Part shown: positions 25,892 to 35,311 of the stretch, in pieces | How positions within the stretch are numbered: the stretch's first letter is position 1 | Layout of the letters: each line of letters starts with the position of its first letter | Program-made: the position numbers and the translations under genes | The notes under the pieces: generated by a model | Told to the model about the DNA's origin: nothing | Seen by the model: the letters and a program-made list of their open reading frames with translations, nothing else | The model's database searches: none | NCBI GenBank assembly: GCA_002418985.1 | Contig: DIFE01000081.1 | Span: 11,715 to 75,714 of the forward strand | Direction: 5' to 3' | Length of the DNA stretch: 64,000 nt | Source: Deltaproteobacteria bacterium UBA5756 | GTDB taxonomy: Bacteria; Desulfobacterota; Syntrophorhabdia; Syntrophorhabdales; Syntrophorhabdaceae

Positions 25892-27334
25892 TCATATCTC
25901 CCTATCTCCTTTCTCTTCAACAAAGTTGATGAGAACGGTGAGTTCCGACGTCCTGTCTCTTGAACTGTTGTATCCAAAAAGATAGGAAAGGACCGGCAGG
26001 TTGCTCAATACGGGTATCCCCACTCGTTTTTTATCGGTACTCTTGATCTTGAAACCCGATATAGCGACCATCTCGCCGACGGACATTTTGATCGGTATCG
26101 AGACGTAATTGCGCTCCACCTGCGGAAGTTCCATCTTCTCAACAACCTGAAAGCCAAGGAGATTGGAGAGGTCGACGCTGGTATTCACAAGGTATCCCTT
26201 CTCCAGTTTCAACGGGTTGACGGTCATCTTGATGCCAACCTCCATGCTGGACATCTGCGGCGTCGTTATCGTCTGGTCGTTGATGACCTGGATTATACTG
26301 CCCGTCGTGTACCAGACAGTCTGCGACATCTCGAAGGGGAGGATGGCGCCCGAGACTGCCCTCGACTCCCACGAATGGACCACATGAACATCGCCGTATG
26401 TTCCCAGCATCTTGATGAATCCTGCAAAATCCTCATCGATCACCAGCAGGGTGGCCACATTGCTGTCGCCCATCGTCTGCGTAAAATTAACGCCAAATTC
26501 AACGGATGGGGCCCTCGCCCTGAGTAGTGCATACCAGTTGAGCCCGGTCTCGTACTCATCTTTGTAGTCTATCCGGACAAGAGTGATCTTCATCGTGATG
26601 GTCTTGCGTTTCTTAATGTCTGTCTCGAGCATTTCCCTGACCATTTTGACCCGTGAGGGTATGTCCCGCACATAGACGAAACCGGTTGTCATTGGGGTAA
26701 CCACCCCCTTTGTCGAGAGCATTTTCTTTATGCTCTCCATGATCTTCGACATCTCACGGTCTTCCGTTTTTTCCCCCGTCGATGAAGATCCCGATGAACC
26801 TGTAGATGTCCCCGAATTGGAATATCCGCCGATTGTCGAAGTCTGGGAGGTCCGTGTGAGCGAACGGTTGTTCGATGAAGCAGTGTCACTCAGGGATTCC
26901 TTCTGCGTAACGTACACATCATGAACATTCAGGATGGCCTCCTCATAAGGCGTTACGACATACGACCCTTCGATCACCCTCCTAAAGGCGTAGTCAAGAC
27001 CGGAGACTATCGTCTCGATGGCCTCCTCGAAAGACTCTCCTTCGTAATAAGCACTCACCTTCACTTTCGAGGCGTCGATCTCGCGGTCGATGGTGATACT
27101 GGCCCCCGCTTGCCTTCCCAGGGACAAGAGGGCGTCGTTCAAGGGCACGCCATTGAAATTGAGACTGACCGCCTTTGTGCCCGTGTTTTTCACGACCGCT
27201 TCTGACAGCAGGGCTCTTTTAAGCGCGCCGTCCGCCGCTTCGGCACCGTTGACATCAGTAAGTCCTCCGGCACCCCAAATCAGGGCAAGAACCGCCATTA
27301 AAAAGCCCAACCTGATAATATTCTTTCCCGTCAC
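25892..27334 (-). CDS. PilN-like outer-membrane secretin
   Basis: A protein of 480 residues from GTG 27334, with AGGAGGG upstream; GTGA overlaps the stop of the preceding gene. A signal-like hydrophobic start (IIRLGFLMAVLALIWGAGG) has no obvious lipobox Cys. The N-terminal region has an STN/N0-like domain (SLNFNGVPLNDALLSLGRQA) and N1-like repeats; a serine/threonine/glycine-rich loop follows near residues 165-190. The C-terminal secretin core has the hallmark VGIPVLSNLPVLSYLFGY (VPxLxxIPxLGxLF) and SELTVLINF. It would form the pilus exit pore. R64 PilN is a lipoprotein; the missing lipobox here is a difference. Confidence 0.82.
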   Translation of the reverse strand: MTGKNIIRLGFLMAVLALIWGAGGLTDVNGAEAADGALKRALLSEAVVKNTGTKAVSLNFNGVPLNDALLSLGRQAGASITIDREIDASKVKVSAYYEGESFEEAIETIVSGLDYAFRRVIEGSYVVTPYEEAILNVHDVYVTQKESLSDTASSNNRSLTRTSQTSTIGGYSNSGTSTGSSGSSSTGEKTEDREMSKIMESIKKMLSTKGVVTPMTTGFVYVRDIPSRVKMVREMLETDIKKRKTITMKITLVRIDYKDEYETGLNWYALLRARAPSVEFGVNFTQTMGDSNVATLLVIDEDFAGFIKMLGTYGDVHVVHSWESRAVSGAILPFEMSQTVWYTTGSIIQVINDQTITTPQMSSMEVGIKMTVNPLKLEKGYLVNTSVDLSNLLGFQVVEKMELPQVERNYVSIPIKMSVGEMVAISGFKIKSTDKKRVGIPVLSNLPVLSYLFGYNSSRDRTSELTVLINFVEEKGDREI

Positions 27335-27969
27335 TGAATCCCTCCTGCATCCGGCGTATACCTTTTTATCCTGCATACAAACCCGTCGGGCGTCAGGAAT
27401 GTGCCCTCGCCGCCAGAAAACGCAAGGGAGACCCTTCTTGCGGCTTTTTGCGGTATATAGAGAACGTTGAAACCATCCCGTTCATTCATGATGGTATAGA
27501 CCGTTCTGCCGGCGTCGAATGTCCCTCCCGACATCGGGACGACGCGTATCGACGGGACCTCTCCCGCGAAAAGCGCCCTGACTCCGGACCAGACGATCTG
27601 CCTCGCTTTGTGGACCACGCCTTCCTCGCCGGTATTATAGACGGCAACAACTAATTTGGTGCCGGGCGTCTCGAGCGTTTTGAGGGTGAGGCCTTCAGGC
27701 AGGGGTGCCTCGGGTATCTCAAGAATGCCGGCAAGCCTTGTCTGCCATTTCCTGCCTTCTGTTAATGGCGTTCTGTCCTTCCCTGCTCCATCAGACGCAA
27801 CATCTTCCGGGACGCCTCGGGCATCCCGACTCTTGACGACCTTCGGTTTTTCGAGAAAAGCGTCTTCCAGTTCTGAAGACACCCCTCGCATCGACAGTGC
27901 CTGACTATATCCCAGACATGTGCAAAGGAGTATGCCTGCCGCAAACAGGGCCCCCGGAATATGCCTCAT
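27331..27969 (-). CDS. Exported protein in T4SS/pilus cluster, unknown function
   Basis: A protein of 212 residues from ATG 27969, which overlaps the stop of the upstream lipoprotein gene (ATGA). A signal peptide (MRHIPGALFAAGILLCTCLGYSQA) leads to a linker rich in charged residues and a C-terminal beta-rich domain of about 120 residues (GTKLVVAVYNTGEEG, VPMSGGTFDAGRTVYTI, GFNVLYIPQKAARRVSLAF). It lies between the VirB10-like end of the secretion set and the secretin. It may be periplasmic and help link the two; no family recognised. An R64 PilM counterpart is possible by position only. Confidence 0.6.
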   Translation of the reverse strand: MRHIPGALFAAGILLCTCLGYSQALSMRGVSSELEDAFLEKPKVVKSRDARGVPEDVASDGAGKDRTPLTEGRKWQTRLAGILEIPEAPLPEGLTLKTLETPGTKLVVAVYNTGEEGVVHKARQIVWSGVRALFAGEVPSIRVVPMSGGTFDAGRTVYTIMNERDGFNVLYIPQKAARRVSLAFSGGEGTFLTPDGFVCRIKRYTPDAGGIQ

Positions 27970-28679
27970 GGCTTCCCCCCTTCCCGGGCTATCGTGACGA
28001 GGGCAAAGGTGGAGCTCCACGAAAGACGCAGAACGTAATGCCGTTCATCTTTGTATTTCCCTTCTTTCCTGAGCCTTGTCACCAGCTTTTTAAGCTGCGG
28101 CATCGTGTCAAACGTCCCGAGGATCTCGCATTTGAGGCCCTCCAGCCTGTTTCTGGCATCCATGAACGCAACAAGTTTCTGCGTTTCATTCACATACTGC
28201 TTTTTCGTTTGCACGAGGAGATTACATTTTTGGTCGACGCTCAGGTCCATGACCGACGGAAACCAGGATGGACGGAATTCGACAGGCGTATAGACACCGG
28301 GGATGATCGCAAGCCTTCCACCGGCGGCATACCCGCCGCTGAAAGGCACGCGGTCGGACCCTGCCATGTCCAGATCATACGATCGACCCGGTACAACCTT
28401 TAGTTCCGCGCCGCTGACAACAAGCCTCATATTTTCATCGCCTCCCCGCGCTATAGACACGATACCCGATCCCCCTTCACGCCCGTCTGTTTCCACGATC
28501 CTGTAAAGATAGCGTGAATAGGGCCCTGCCGCCTCGGTATCACCAAGGATATTCGCCATGTCACCTGCCGTTGCCGTTGAGAATGGATCATCCGGGCCGT
28601 ACCCGGCGTTCTCAAGGCCGCCGCAGGATGCGAGCGCTGCGCTGATGACAAGTGCCTGGAGGAGAAGTCTTAGGTCCAT
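27966..28679 (-). CDS. Lipoprotein in T4SS/pilus cluster, unknown function
   Basis: A 237-residue protein with a lipoprotein signal: MDLRLLLQALVISAALASC, with the Cys as lipid site. The mature part has a beta-rich first half (RLVVSGAELKVVPGRSYDLD) and a helical, lysine-rich second half (VDQKCNLLVQTKKQYVNETQKL, KKLVTRLRKEGKYKDERHY). It would sit in the outer-membrane inner leaflet like DotC/DotD/DotK or PilN-associated lipoproteins. No family motif is recognised. It overlaps the next gene by four bases and follows the VirB10-like gene by 16. Confidence 0.6.
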   Translation of the reverse strand: MDLRLLLQALVISAALASCGGLENAGYGPDDPFSTATAGDMANILGDTEAAGPYSRYLYRIVETDGREGGSGIVSIARGGDENMRLVVSGAELKVVPGRSYDLDMAGSDRVPFSGGYAAGGRLAIIPGVYTPVEFRPSWFPSVMDLSVDQKCNLLVQTKKQYVNETQKLVAFMDARNRLEGLKCEILGTFDTMPQLKKLVTRLRKEGKYKDERHYVLRLSWSSTFALVTIAREGGKP

Positions 28680-28695
28680 AGCTCTTTTCCCCCGT

Positions 28696-29850
28696 CTACG
28701 GCGTGAAGTAGATCAGGACGGGCACTCCCTTTTCCATGATGAGGGTTGGGTTTTTTTTCGTTGAACTTTCCACTTTCTTCGACAAACCCTGAAAGATCGT
28801 GTCACCGGCAGCGAGACCGCCTTCCCGCAGGCGGTCGTCACTTTTGGTCTCGCCCGTCACCGTCACGCCTCCGCTGGCGACCTCCACCGTCGTCGTGTCT
28901 TTTCTCAGTGCATTGAGAAAAGAGGATACACCGGCCATGACACCACTCGTAACCGTACCGGCTATATCCTCGTGTTTCACCACCGATACTATGCCGTCGG
29001 TTTCATCTATCGACGCTACATAGCCTTTCATTTGATGGTGCTTGTTATCGGGCCCGATAATTCCGGACACCTCCACATGGAAACGGCTGTCCGTGAAATT
29101 GGCTACCGCCTTACCCACAACCTTCCAGCCTTTCACCGGAATCTCGGTCCCGGTGGCAACAAAGACTGCATTTGTCTGTGCAGAGGTAAAGGTCCTATCC
29201 ATGACAGCCCTGTAAGGTTTGTAATAGCTGACATTTGGTCCGTTGCCGCCGGTTGTGGCCCCTTTTTGTTCGCCCCCCTCGTCACCGACCGTTGCCTGCG
29301 CTTTGTTGATGAAACCGCCCGAGGTCTTTCGTATGTAGATATATTCCCATGCCTTTCTCTTTGATTCCTCCGGGCCCCCTTCCCCGCTCTTTTCGCCCCT
29401 GTCGTGCTGCGCCGCCTCATTATAAATACTTCGCTTCCCTCTGCGCCCGGGCATGGACGGACTTAGCGGATCTGAACCATCGGCCTCAGCCACGATTTCG
29501 TCAAGAAGGGGGTCGGGGTCCTTTTTCTTCTTCTTTGAAACGCCGACACCACCGACGTATCCGCCTTTCTCGCTTTCTTTCAGCATTTGTTGCTCTTTTT
29601 TGATTGCATCACCTATGGTACTTTCAGTCTTCTTACCCTCTTCGACGATTTGAGGCTCTTCGTTCTTCAGCCTCGCTTCCCCGGCGTCCTTCTGTGAATC
29701 TCCGGACCCATTTACCTCCAATTGAGAGATCCGCGTCTTCTTGGTTGTACTCTTCATAAGCACACCTACGACCACCGACATTACCACCGCCAGTGCGACC
29801 ACGCCCAGCGTGATCAGGATTGCGGGTCTCGAAAGTTTCCTCACGGTCAA
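28696..29850 (-). CDS. DotG/TraO/VirB10-like T4SS core protein
   Basis: A 384-residue bitopic protein: a membrane helix at residues about 11-32 (ILITLGVVALAVVMSVVVGVL), a highly charged linker to about residue 190, then a C-terminal VirB10-like beta domain. The core phrases are YKPYRAVMDRTFTSAQTNAVFV, GTEIPVKGWKVVGKAVAN, RFHVEVSG, a glycine-rich segment with VTSGVMAGVSSF, and LIMEKGVPVLIYFTP. These match the C-terminal TraO/DotG pattern, in which this domain spans periplasm and outer membrane and opens the channel. The start may be TTG 29850 (overlapping the previous stop) or GTG 29844. No long pentapeptide-type repeats as in Legionella DotG. Confidence 0.75.
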   Translation of the reverse strand: MTVRKLSRPAILITLGVVALAVVMSVVVGVLMKSTTKKTRISQLEVNGSGDSQKDAGEARLKNEEPQIVEEGKKTESTIGDAIKKEQQMLKESEKGGYVGGVGVSKKKKKDPDPLLDEIVAEADGSDPLSPSMPGRRGKRSIYNEAAQHDRGEKSGEGGPEESKRKAWEYIYIRKTSGGFINKAQATVGDEGGEQKGATTGGNGPNVSYYKPYRAVMDRTFTSAQTNAVFVATGTEIPVKGWKVVGKAVANFTDSRFHVEVSGIIGPDNKHHQMKGYVASIDETDGIVSVVKHEDIAGTVTSGVMAGVSSFLNALRKDTTTVEVASGGVTVTGETKSDDRLREGGLAAGDTIFQGLSKKVESSTKKNPTLIMEKGVPVLIYFTP

Positions 29851-30425
29851 AGTCCCGACGCCACGGGCCTGACTATATATTGCGAACCCGAAAACAGTAT
29901 TGCGTTCCCGCCGCGGATCCTGGCCGATCCAACGGTTCCCCGCTTGTCGTTGAAATAGATCGATATCGCTCTCTCGCCATCAGCCTTGACCGCAACCACG
30001 ACATCTCCAAGGTCAAGGGGCTCCTTTTCATGGAGGCAGTAGACCACCTTCAAATTATGGTGTGATTGCAGATATTTGTACTCGTCGCGGGAGATCTCGC
30101 TCCATTTCCCGTCGATGACCGGCAAATGCTCGCTGTCAAAGACGAGGGCGACGATTTCACTGCCGCCGTGGGGAGAGAAGATCTCTATTCTTTCCGGAAT
30201 CTCGTATGTGGTGCGCACCTTTTCAAGGAAAGGATCACCGCCGGGAAGAGCCTTTTTTCCTCCAGCAAGTGTCTTCATGCCCAGCAAGAGTTCCCCGAGG
30301 GCGTCCATAGCGGCGCCACCGGTCCCATGCTTCTCTATCGCACCTGCAGGCGACGTCGTCATCAGGACGATCATGATTGCCAATGAAATCAATACGTGAA
30401 GAATGGTCGGGCCTCCTGTTGTCAT
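29847..30425 (-). CDS. Exported protein in T4SS cluster, unknown function
   Basis: A 192-residue protein with a signal peptide (ILHVLISLAIMIVLMTTSPAGA). The mature region begins with a glycine/leucine-rich stretch and ends in a beta-rich domain: EIVALVFDSEHLPVIDG, LGDVVVAVKADGERAISIYF, GSARIRGGNAILFSGSQY. No family recognised. It lies directly after the VirB4-like ATPase gene (2-base gap) and overlaps the VirB10-like start, so it is part of the same transcript. Candidate periplasmic or outer-membrane core accessory, comparable in place to R64 TraV/TraW region proteins, but that is by position only. Confidence 0.6.
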   Translation of the reverse strand: MTTGGPTILHVLISLAIMIVLMTTSPAGAIEKHGTGGAAMDALGELLLGMKTLAGGKKALPGGDPFLEKVRTTYEIPERIEIFSPHGGSEIVALVFDSEHLPVIDGKWSEISRDEYKYLQSHHNLKVVYCLHEKEPLDLGDVVVAVKADGERAISIYFNDKRGTVGSARIRGGNAILFSGSQYIVRPVASGL

Positions 30426-30427
30426 CT

Positions 30428-33169
30428 TTATAAGAAATAGCCGTCTGAATCGATCTTTTTCATTACGGCCCCGATATCAATCGATTGTCCGATACTCCCG
30501 AGGGGAAGCATGTCCGCCAGGACCTCCACGGCAACAGACTGTGCCCGCCTTTGCGATACCCCTCTTGACTTCAGCGTTGATGCGACGGTTTCCCTCAGGT
30601 AGCGTTCATCCTTGTGAGTCGTATATCTCCAGCGCGTTCGCGGGGTCTGTACATTTACGATAACACCCTTACCAATATCTTCGTTGAGCGCCAGGATCTC
30701 GGCATATTTGCCCGGATAGAATTTGAGCGAGAGAAGGAGCTCCCGCTCTTGATTCCCTAGCCCGATGATCTTCACGAGATTGTCTATGCCTTCCATGGTC
30801 GGGTTGTCGACGGAAACGTGGCGGGTGAAATACTTGTTCGAGGCTGCGGAAATAAAATGTTTACCTTTTTCCGCCACGTCGAGGATGTCCTGCGTCACCA
30901 GATACGTTGCAAGCCCGAGCGTTCTTTGCTGCCTTGCGTCCTTGTCGAGTACGTCGAGGATGGGTTCGCTGTTCTTCAGATTGTGGAATTCGTCGTACAC
31001 AAATAACTTTGGCCTTTTCTGAGCGGCAAGGATCCACTCTATCGAGGTGGCGTTTAGAAAGGGGGGCATCTCGGTGGGAAGGTAGACTGCCTTGCGATAT
31101 GCGAAGTCCCTGTAAAGGAGCAGAAGAAGGGCCAGGATTTCCTTTCTCTCACTGACGAGGCCCATGTGGATACAGAATATATCCCGATCCACGGAGAAAT
31201 TGGTCACCCCGTTCAAGAGTGCCGCCTGTTCTCCCTGCGCATACAGGTTAAGGACTCTGCGCATCTCTTCGGCTATCTGCCGGTCCCTGGTATTCGTATT
31301 GATGGCAGGGTCGGACGCAAGGATTCTCATGAAATCATTCAGTGTCGGAGTGGCCAGGCACTGCGCCGTCTCTGCCCGAAGAAAATCCTTCTTGTCCCCT
31401 GTCGATAAGAATTGCCCCACGTAATGGTTGCGGTACTCGATATATGTATCGTATGAGGGAGCCCCGGCCAGCAGCTCTTCCTGGTCCTCGTTCGTAACCT
31501 TCACGTTCCGCACAAGGCGCGGTTCCTCCTTGAAAAGACTGTCGTACATCCTTTTGACCGCCCGTTCCAGGATGGACTGGGTCTCCTTCGCGATTCCCCT
31601 TCCATCCTCACCGAGCATCGCAGTGAAAATGGCATTCAAGGAAAGGATCTTCGAACCCGCGGGCTGTTCAAATCCTACTCTCAAGTCGAACATATTGACC
31701 CTGTTGTCGCTGCTGCCGAAGGCGACGGGGATGAAGCTGCCTCCGTAGTTTGAGACAACGGGTTCGTATGAGGAGGCCTTCGACATGTCTATGACCACAA
31801 CGACAGGGTCATACGCCATGGCCCCTGCGATGATCCCATTCGTGAGAACGGATTTTCCACTGCCTGTCGGGCCTATGACAAGTCCCGCCCACCTGTTCTG
31901 CCTTGAGCTGAAAGGGTTCAGGGCCGTGACGCCGCCATACCGGTTTCTCAGCACTATTGCCGGTTCGGTACGGTCGCCCCGGTACATCCCCCGAAGAGGA
32001 ACAAACTTCAGTACATCATGACCAAAGACGATGTGCGGATCGTAGCTTTTCGTGGGGCATCCCGGAAGCGACGCGATAAAGGCGCTTTCCTTTCTCATCC
32101 ACTCGGCGAACACCCCCGCCCCATCCACTGCCCTGGTCACGGCCACGCGTACGGCCTGGATTTTTGCCTGCAAGTCTTCGACATTCCGGTCCCAGATGAG
32201 GTAGCTGTTGAAACATTTGACCAGTTTCCAACCCTGTCTGGCCCGATCCTGCAGGAGTTCGTCAATGGCGACGATCTTTTCCCTGTTCTCCACTGCCGCG
32301 GAGGTTCTTTTTCCGCTGAAAACATTAGCCATCAGTCTTTGACGTGCCAGGTCCCGCGTGATTCTCGACAGGTCTTCGCACAGAAGGGTGGTATTCATTA
32401 CCATCGGGAAATCCACGTTCTGCAGTATCCTGGACCCGCATCCCACCGGGATGCTGTTGGGGATGGTATCCATTACGAGAGCTGCAAAATAGTACCGTCC
32501 ATTGGACAAATAGTAGTCCTTGGAATAGAAGTCGGTATTGAACACCCTCTTTCTGAGAGGCAAAAGCATGCCGCATTCCGATATCTCCATCGATGGCGGC
32601 GGGTCTTCGGGGTTCGCGATCCTGGAGATGATCCGCATCATTCCTTCACCCGTCATATCCCTCACCTCATAGCCAAGGGGCACAAGCGTGTCCTTGAGCA
32701 TCACCACCACCTCACCTAACCGTCTGTCCCGGTTCAGAAAATCGCCTTCATCGAACCCTTTCTTTTTCTTCCCTTCGATCGATGCTTCCGCGTTCAGGGG
32801 AACCACAATTGTGCAATACAGGGATGTGTCGATAACACCTCTGCCGGAGGTGAATTCCGCTATGTTCTCCCGGGCCATCGATTCAGATACCGGATCGCCG
32901 TTGAGGCGTCTGTATCGATCGAACAGCTCATCAAGATCACGGCTGAAGTATGTTGTGAACTGCACGAAAACATTCTGCGCGGTGATATTCTTGAGGAGTT
33001 CGGCACAGGTGTTGACTTCCATTTCCATGACCGACCTGTCTATCCCGTCGGCACCGGTCTGGACGATCTCAAAGCCCCTGGCCTTTTCGAAGTTTTCAAG
33101 AACAAGATAATCGCTGCCGATCATGTTGATCGGTATGCGCCGGTAGAACGGAGAAGATCTCCGAAACAT
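30428..33169 (-). CDS. VirB4/TraU/DotO-like T4SS ATPase
   Basis: A protein of 913 residues from ATG 33169, which has AGAGGAG eight bases upstream; the frame to 33229 lies inside the previous gene. Walker A GPTGSGKS lies near residue 432 and Walker B KLFVYDEFHNL near 720, with a nearby RQQRTLGLATYLVTQDILD motif typical of VirB4/TraC-class motors. The N-terminal half (about 400 residues) has no motif I can name, as in the family. Length is close to DotO/TraU (about 1000). It would power assembly and substrate transfer at the inner membrane. Confidence 0.85.
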   Translation of the reverse strand: MFRRSSPFYRRIPINMIGSDYLVLENFEKARGFEIVQTGADGIDRSVMEMEVNTCAELLKNITAQNVFVQFTTYFSRDLDELFDRYRRLNGDPVSESMARENIAEFTSGRGVIDTSLYCTIVVPLNAEASIEGKKKKGFDEGDFLNRDRRLGEVVVMLKDTLVPLGYEVRDMTGEGMMRIISRIANPEDPPPSMEISECGMLLPLRKRVFNTDFYSKDYYLSNGRYYFAALVMDTIPNSIPVGCGSRILQNVDFPMVMNTTLLCEDLSRITRDLARQRLMANVFSGKRTSAAVENREKIVAIDELLQDRARQGWKLVKCFNSYLIWDRNVEDLQAKIQAVRVAVTRAVDGAGVFAEWMRKESAFIASLPGCPTKSYDPHIVFGHDVLKFVPLRGMYRGDRTEPAIVLRNRYGGVTALNPFSSRQNRWAGLVIGPTGSGKSVLTNGIIAGAMAYDPVVVVIDMSKASSYEPVVSNYGGSFIPVAFGSSDNRVNMFDLRVGFEQPAGSKILSLNAIFTAMLGEDGRGIAKETQSILERAVKRMYDSLFKEEPRLVRNVKVTNEDQEELLAGAPSYDTYIEYRNHYVGQFLSTGDKKDFLRAETAQCLATPTLNDFMRILASDPAINTNTRDRQIAEEMRRVLNLYAQGEQAALLNGVTNFSVDRDIFCIHMGLVSERKEILALLLLLYRDFAYRKAVYLPTEMPPFLNATSIEWILAAQKRPKLFVYDEFHNLKNSEPILDVLDKDARQQRTLGLATYLVTQDILDVAEKGKHFISAASNKYFTRHVSVDNPTMEGIDNLVKIIGLGNQERELLLSLKFYPGKYAEILALNEDIGKGVIVNVQTPRTRWRYTTHKDERYLRETVASTLKSRGVSQRRAQSVAVEVLADMLPLGSIGQSIDIGAVMKKIDSDGYFL

Positions 33170-33182
33170 CAGTCCATCTCCT

Positions 33183-34679
33183 CTAGAACCCCTCGGGCAA
33201 TCCGTTGTCCTCGGCATACCGGATGACATCGGGATCTTCCGTGCCCAGTGATTCGGTCATGGCCCGAAGGGCCAGGAGCCTGAGCCTCTGATTCTCCAGG
33301 CACAGGAGGTAATAATTGAAGCGCGCCAGGTCCTTCCACGCCATGTCCTCGTAGTTGCCGTCGATGGCTCCCGGGTCAAATCCCGACAGTCCGGCCCTGA
33401 TGGCTGAGGCCGTCTCCAGTGACGCCCGGGCAACCAGGTAGTGTTTGACCGCCAGTCTTCTTCGCAGCAACGATGAGTTCCTTCCGGCGAGGAGGACCGT
33501 TATTTTTTTCACACTTTCTTCGTCAAGCAGGGATGCCCTGATTTTCTCCATGGCGACGGTTCCAACCTGCCGGCTGTCTCGAAGGAGTTCATAGACCTCT
33601 TTTTCAATCCCGGCATAAAGGCGGTTTGCGGAGCCCTCTTTTTCTTTCTCCAATGCCATCTCCCTGTTGATGGACGAAAGGGCCGAGGCAATCGCACTCT
33701 TCATTTTTGCGGTCAACGAGATGCTGGTCTGAAGAGCAAGATCGTCAAGCGTGCCCGTGGCAGATCGGATGTGGTCCGATACCGTGCCCGCAGCCGCCTT
33801 GTTCACGCTTTCGATGATCCCGGCAATTTCCTTATCGGAGAGAGAGGCTTTGCCTTCCAGGGTGCGAACTTTATCGATCCTTGCCTTGAGATAATCGTTG
33901 CAGGAACTGCGAAAATCCCCGTTTATAGAATCCGCAATAGCAATCGCGGCGATCCCGGCCATATTCTTGAGGCCGCCCCTCGTGTGCGCGAGGCACTCCT
34001 CGAGCATCTGCCGGGTGTTGCCGTTACTCCCCGCCGTTTGCTTCCCCTGGATTCCATCGGTAATATCCATTTTCCCGGCAAGCACTGTCATCCGGGAGAG
34101 TAATTCTGCCGACGCCGGCAAAAACTCAGCCGCCATTGTCTGGAAATCCTTGACCTGGTTCGCGTAAGTCCCGACGGTTTGCCGGGAATTAAGGAATTCC
34201 TTCCCGTAGTCGGCAAGGATACTGCCAATCTGTTTCTCTTCAAGTCCACACTGCTTCAGTTCCTGACGCAAGACCGTGAATACGGCCTTATTAAGGCGGT
34301 TCGTGAACGCTTCGACACTCATACCCGACCTGGCGTAATTCAGCTGCGAATTGAGACCCGTATTGACGGGATCGCTGCCGGGAAGCTTCAGATCGGTGGC
34401 CTTCCGAAGGCCTCCTTCCATCGCCCTCAAATTGCCGGGCATAAACTCAAGGTTCAGCTTCTCCGAAAGGGAGAGTTTCAGCTCCGTAATAAGACGGTCC
34501 TGTATGAGATTCTTGAGTAACGCTGAAAAATATCCGTAATTCGTTACGCCGATAACGGGTGAACACTTGACGTAGCAGCCGCCCTGACCGGGAATGAAGA
34601 CGGCGCAAATGATGATGCCCACCGCCGCGGCGAGAGATGCGAGAAGCAGTACTCGCTTATTGACACGAACCCGGTTCAT
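33183..34679 (-). CDS. Large VirB5-like exported helical protein
   Basis: A 498-residue protein with an N-terminal membrane/signal segment (VLLLASLAAAVGIIICAVFI). The rest is long and alpha-helical with alanine- and lysine-rich heptads. Near its C-terminus is the phrase SGFDPGAIDGNYEDMAWKDL followed by ARFNYYLLCLENQRLRLLAL. The same phrase, in varied form, ends the two neighbouring proteins. This resembles the C-terminal helix of VirB5/TrbJ-type minor pilus proteins (long helical bundle, periplasmic). A cysteine-rich patch (GQGGCYVKC) follows the signal. Its size is more than twice that of VirB5, so a fusion or expansion is likely. Confidence 0.55.
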   Translation of the reverse strand: MNRVRVNKRVLLLASLAAAVGIIICAVFIPGQGGCYVKCSPVIGVTNYGYFSALLKNLIQDRLITELKLSLSEKLNLEFMPGNLRAMEGGLRKATDLKLPGSDPVNTGLNSQLNYARSGMSVEAFTNRLNKAVFTVLRQELKQCGLEEKQIGSILADYGKEFLNSRQTVGTYANQVKDFQTMAAEFLPASAELLSRMTVLAGKMDITDGIQGKQTAGSNGNTRQMLEECLAHTRGGLKNMAGIAAIAIADSINGDFRSSCNDYLKARIDKVRTLEGKASLSDKEIAGIIESVNKAAAGTVSDHIRSATGTLDDLALQTSISLTAKMKSAIASALSSINREMALEKEKEGSANRLYAGIEKEVYELLRDSRQVGTVAMEKIRASLLDEESVKKITVLLAGRNSSLLRRRLAVKHYLVARASLETASAIRAGLSGFDPGAIDGNYEDMAWKDLARFNYYLLCLENQRLRLLALRAMTESLGTEDPDVIRYAEDNGLPEGF

Positions 34680-34682
34680 TTT

Positions 34683-35309
34683 CTACTGATCCCCCTCAAG
34701 AGCATCCATCATTTTCAAAAGGGATAGCAGCCTGAGTTCCTGCGCCTGAATCAGGCCCCGGGTAAGGGCAAGCTTTGCGGCATCTTTCCGTGCCTGGCGC
34801 CCGGAGGAAAAGTCGAAGGCTGTGGGCGCAAAATTCCCCAGCGCCTTCTCCACCCGGGAGGCTCTGGATAAGGCTTTTTTTCCTTCGGCGTAGGTCATCA
34901 GGGCCGTTGTGGCTTTCATTACCCGCATCTTCGCACCGGTCAGCTCTCTGATACCCGGGTTCTTGAGATTGATACGCCGGGCAGCTTTTTCGATCCTCCT
35001 CAGAACATCTGAAACCACCGCTTCATCGGAGGTTCTCAAGATATCCGACAGCTCAGAAGCCTGTCGGAAAACACCTTTTGTGATCTTCTGCTTCAGCAGA
35101 ATGTTGCGGCGTTCCTGAAGATAGCCGCAGTATGGATCCTTGAACGACGCAGCCCATTGCTGCGCCATCTGGCCCACGGTCGCGTCAGTGGCGACGGGAC
35201 ATGGTGGAATGACCGCGGATGAGTTGCCGGTAAGAACAATCGCCAGAACTGCCGAGGCAAGAACAATAATAACGAGAGTCCTTGAACGTGCGGGCAAACC
35301 GTGATCCAT
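34683..35309 (-). CDS. VirB5-like exported helical protein (second copy)
   Basis: A 208-residue protein with a signal peptide (LVIIVLASAVLAIVLTGNSSA) and a helical mature part. The end ALTRGLIQAQELRLLSLLKM-MDALEG parallels the C-terminal phrases of the genes on each side. An N-terminal cysteine and the motif AASFKDPYCGYLQERRNIL suggest a disulphide. Three bases separate it from each neighbour, so the three genes form a tight block ahead of the VirB4-like ATPase, the position VirB5/TrbJ-type genes often take near virB4. Confidence 0.52.
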   Translation of the reverse strand: MDHGLPARSRTLVIIVLASAVLAIVLTGNSSAVIPPCPVATDATVGQMAQQWAASFKDPYCGYLQERRNILLKQKITKGVFRQASELSDILRTSDEAVVSDVLRRIEKAARRINLKNPGIRELTGAKMRVMKATTALMTYAEGKKALSRASRVEKALGNFAPTAFDFSSGRQARKDAAKLALTRGLIQAQELRLLSLLKMMDALEGDQ

Positions 35310-35311
35310 CG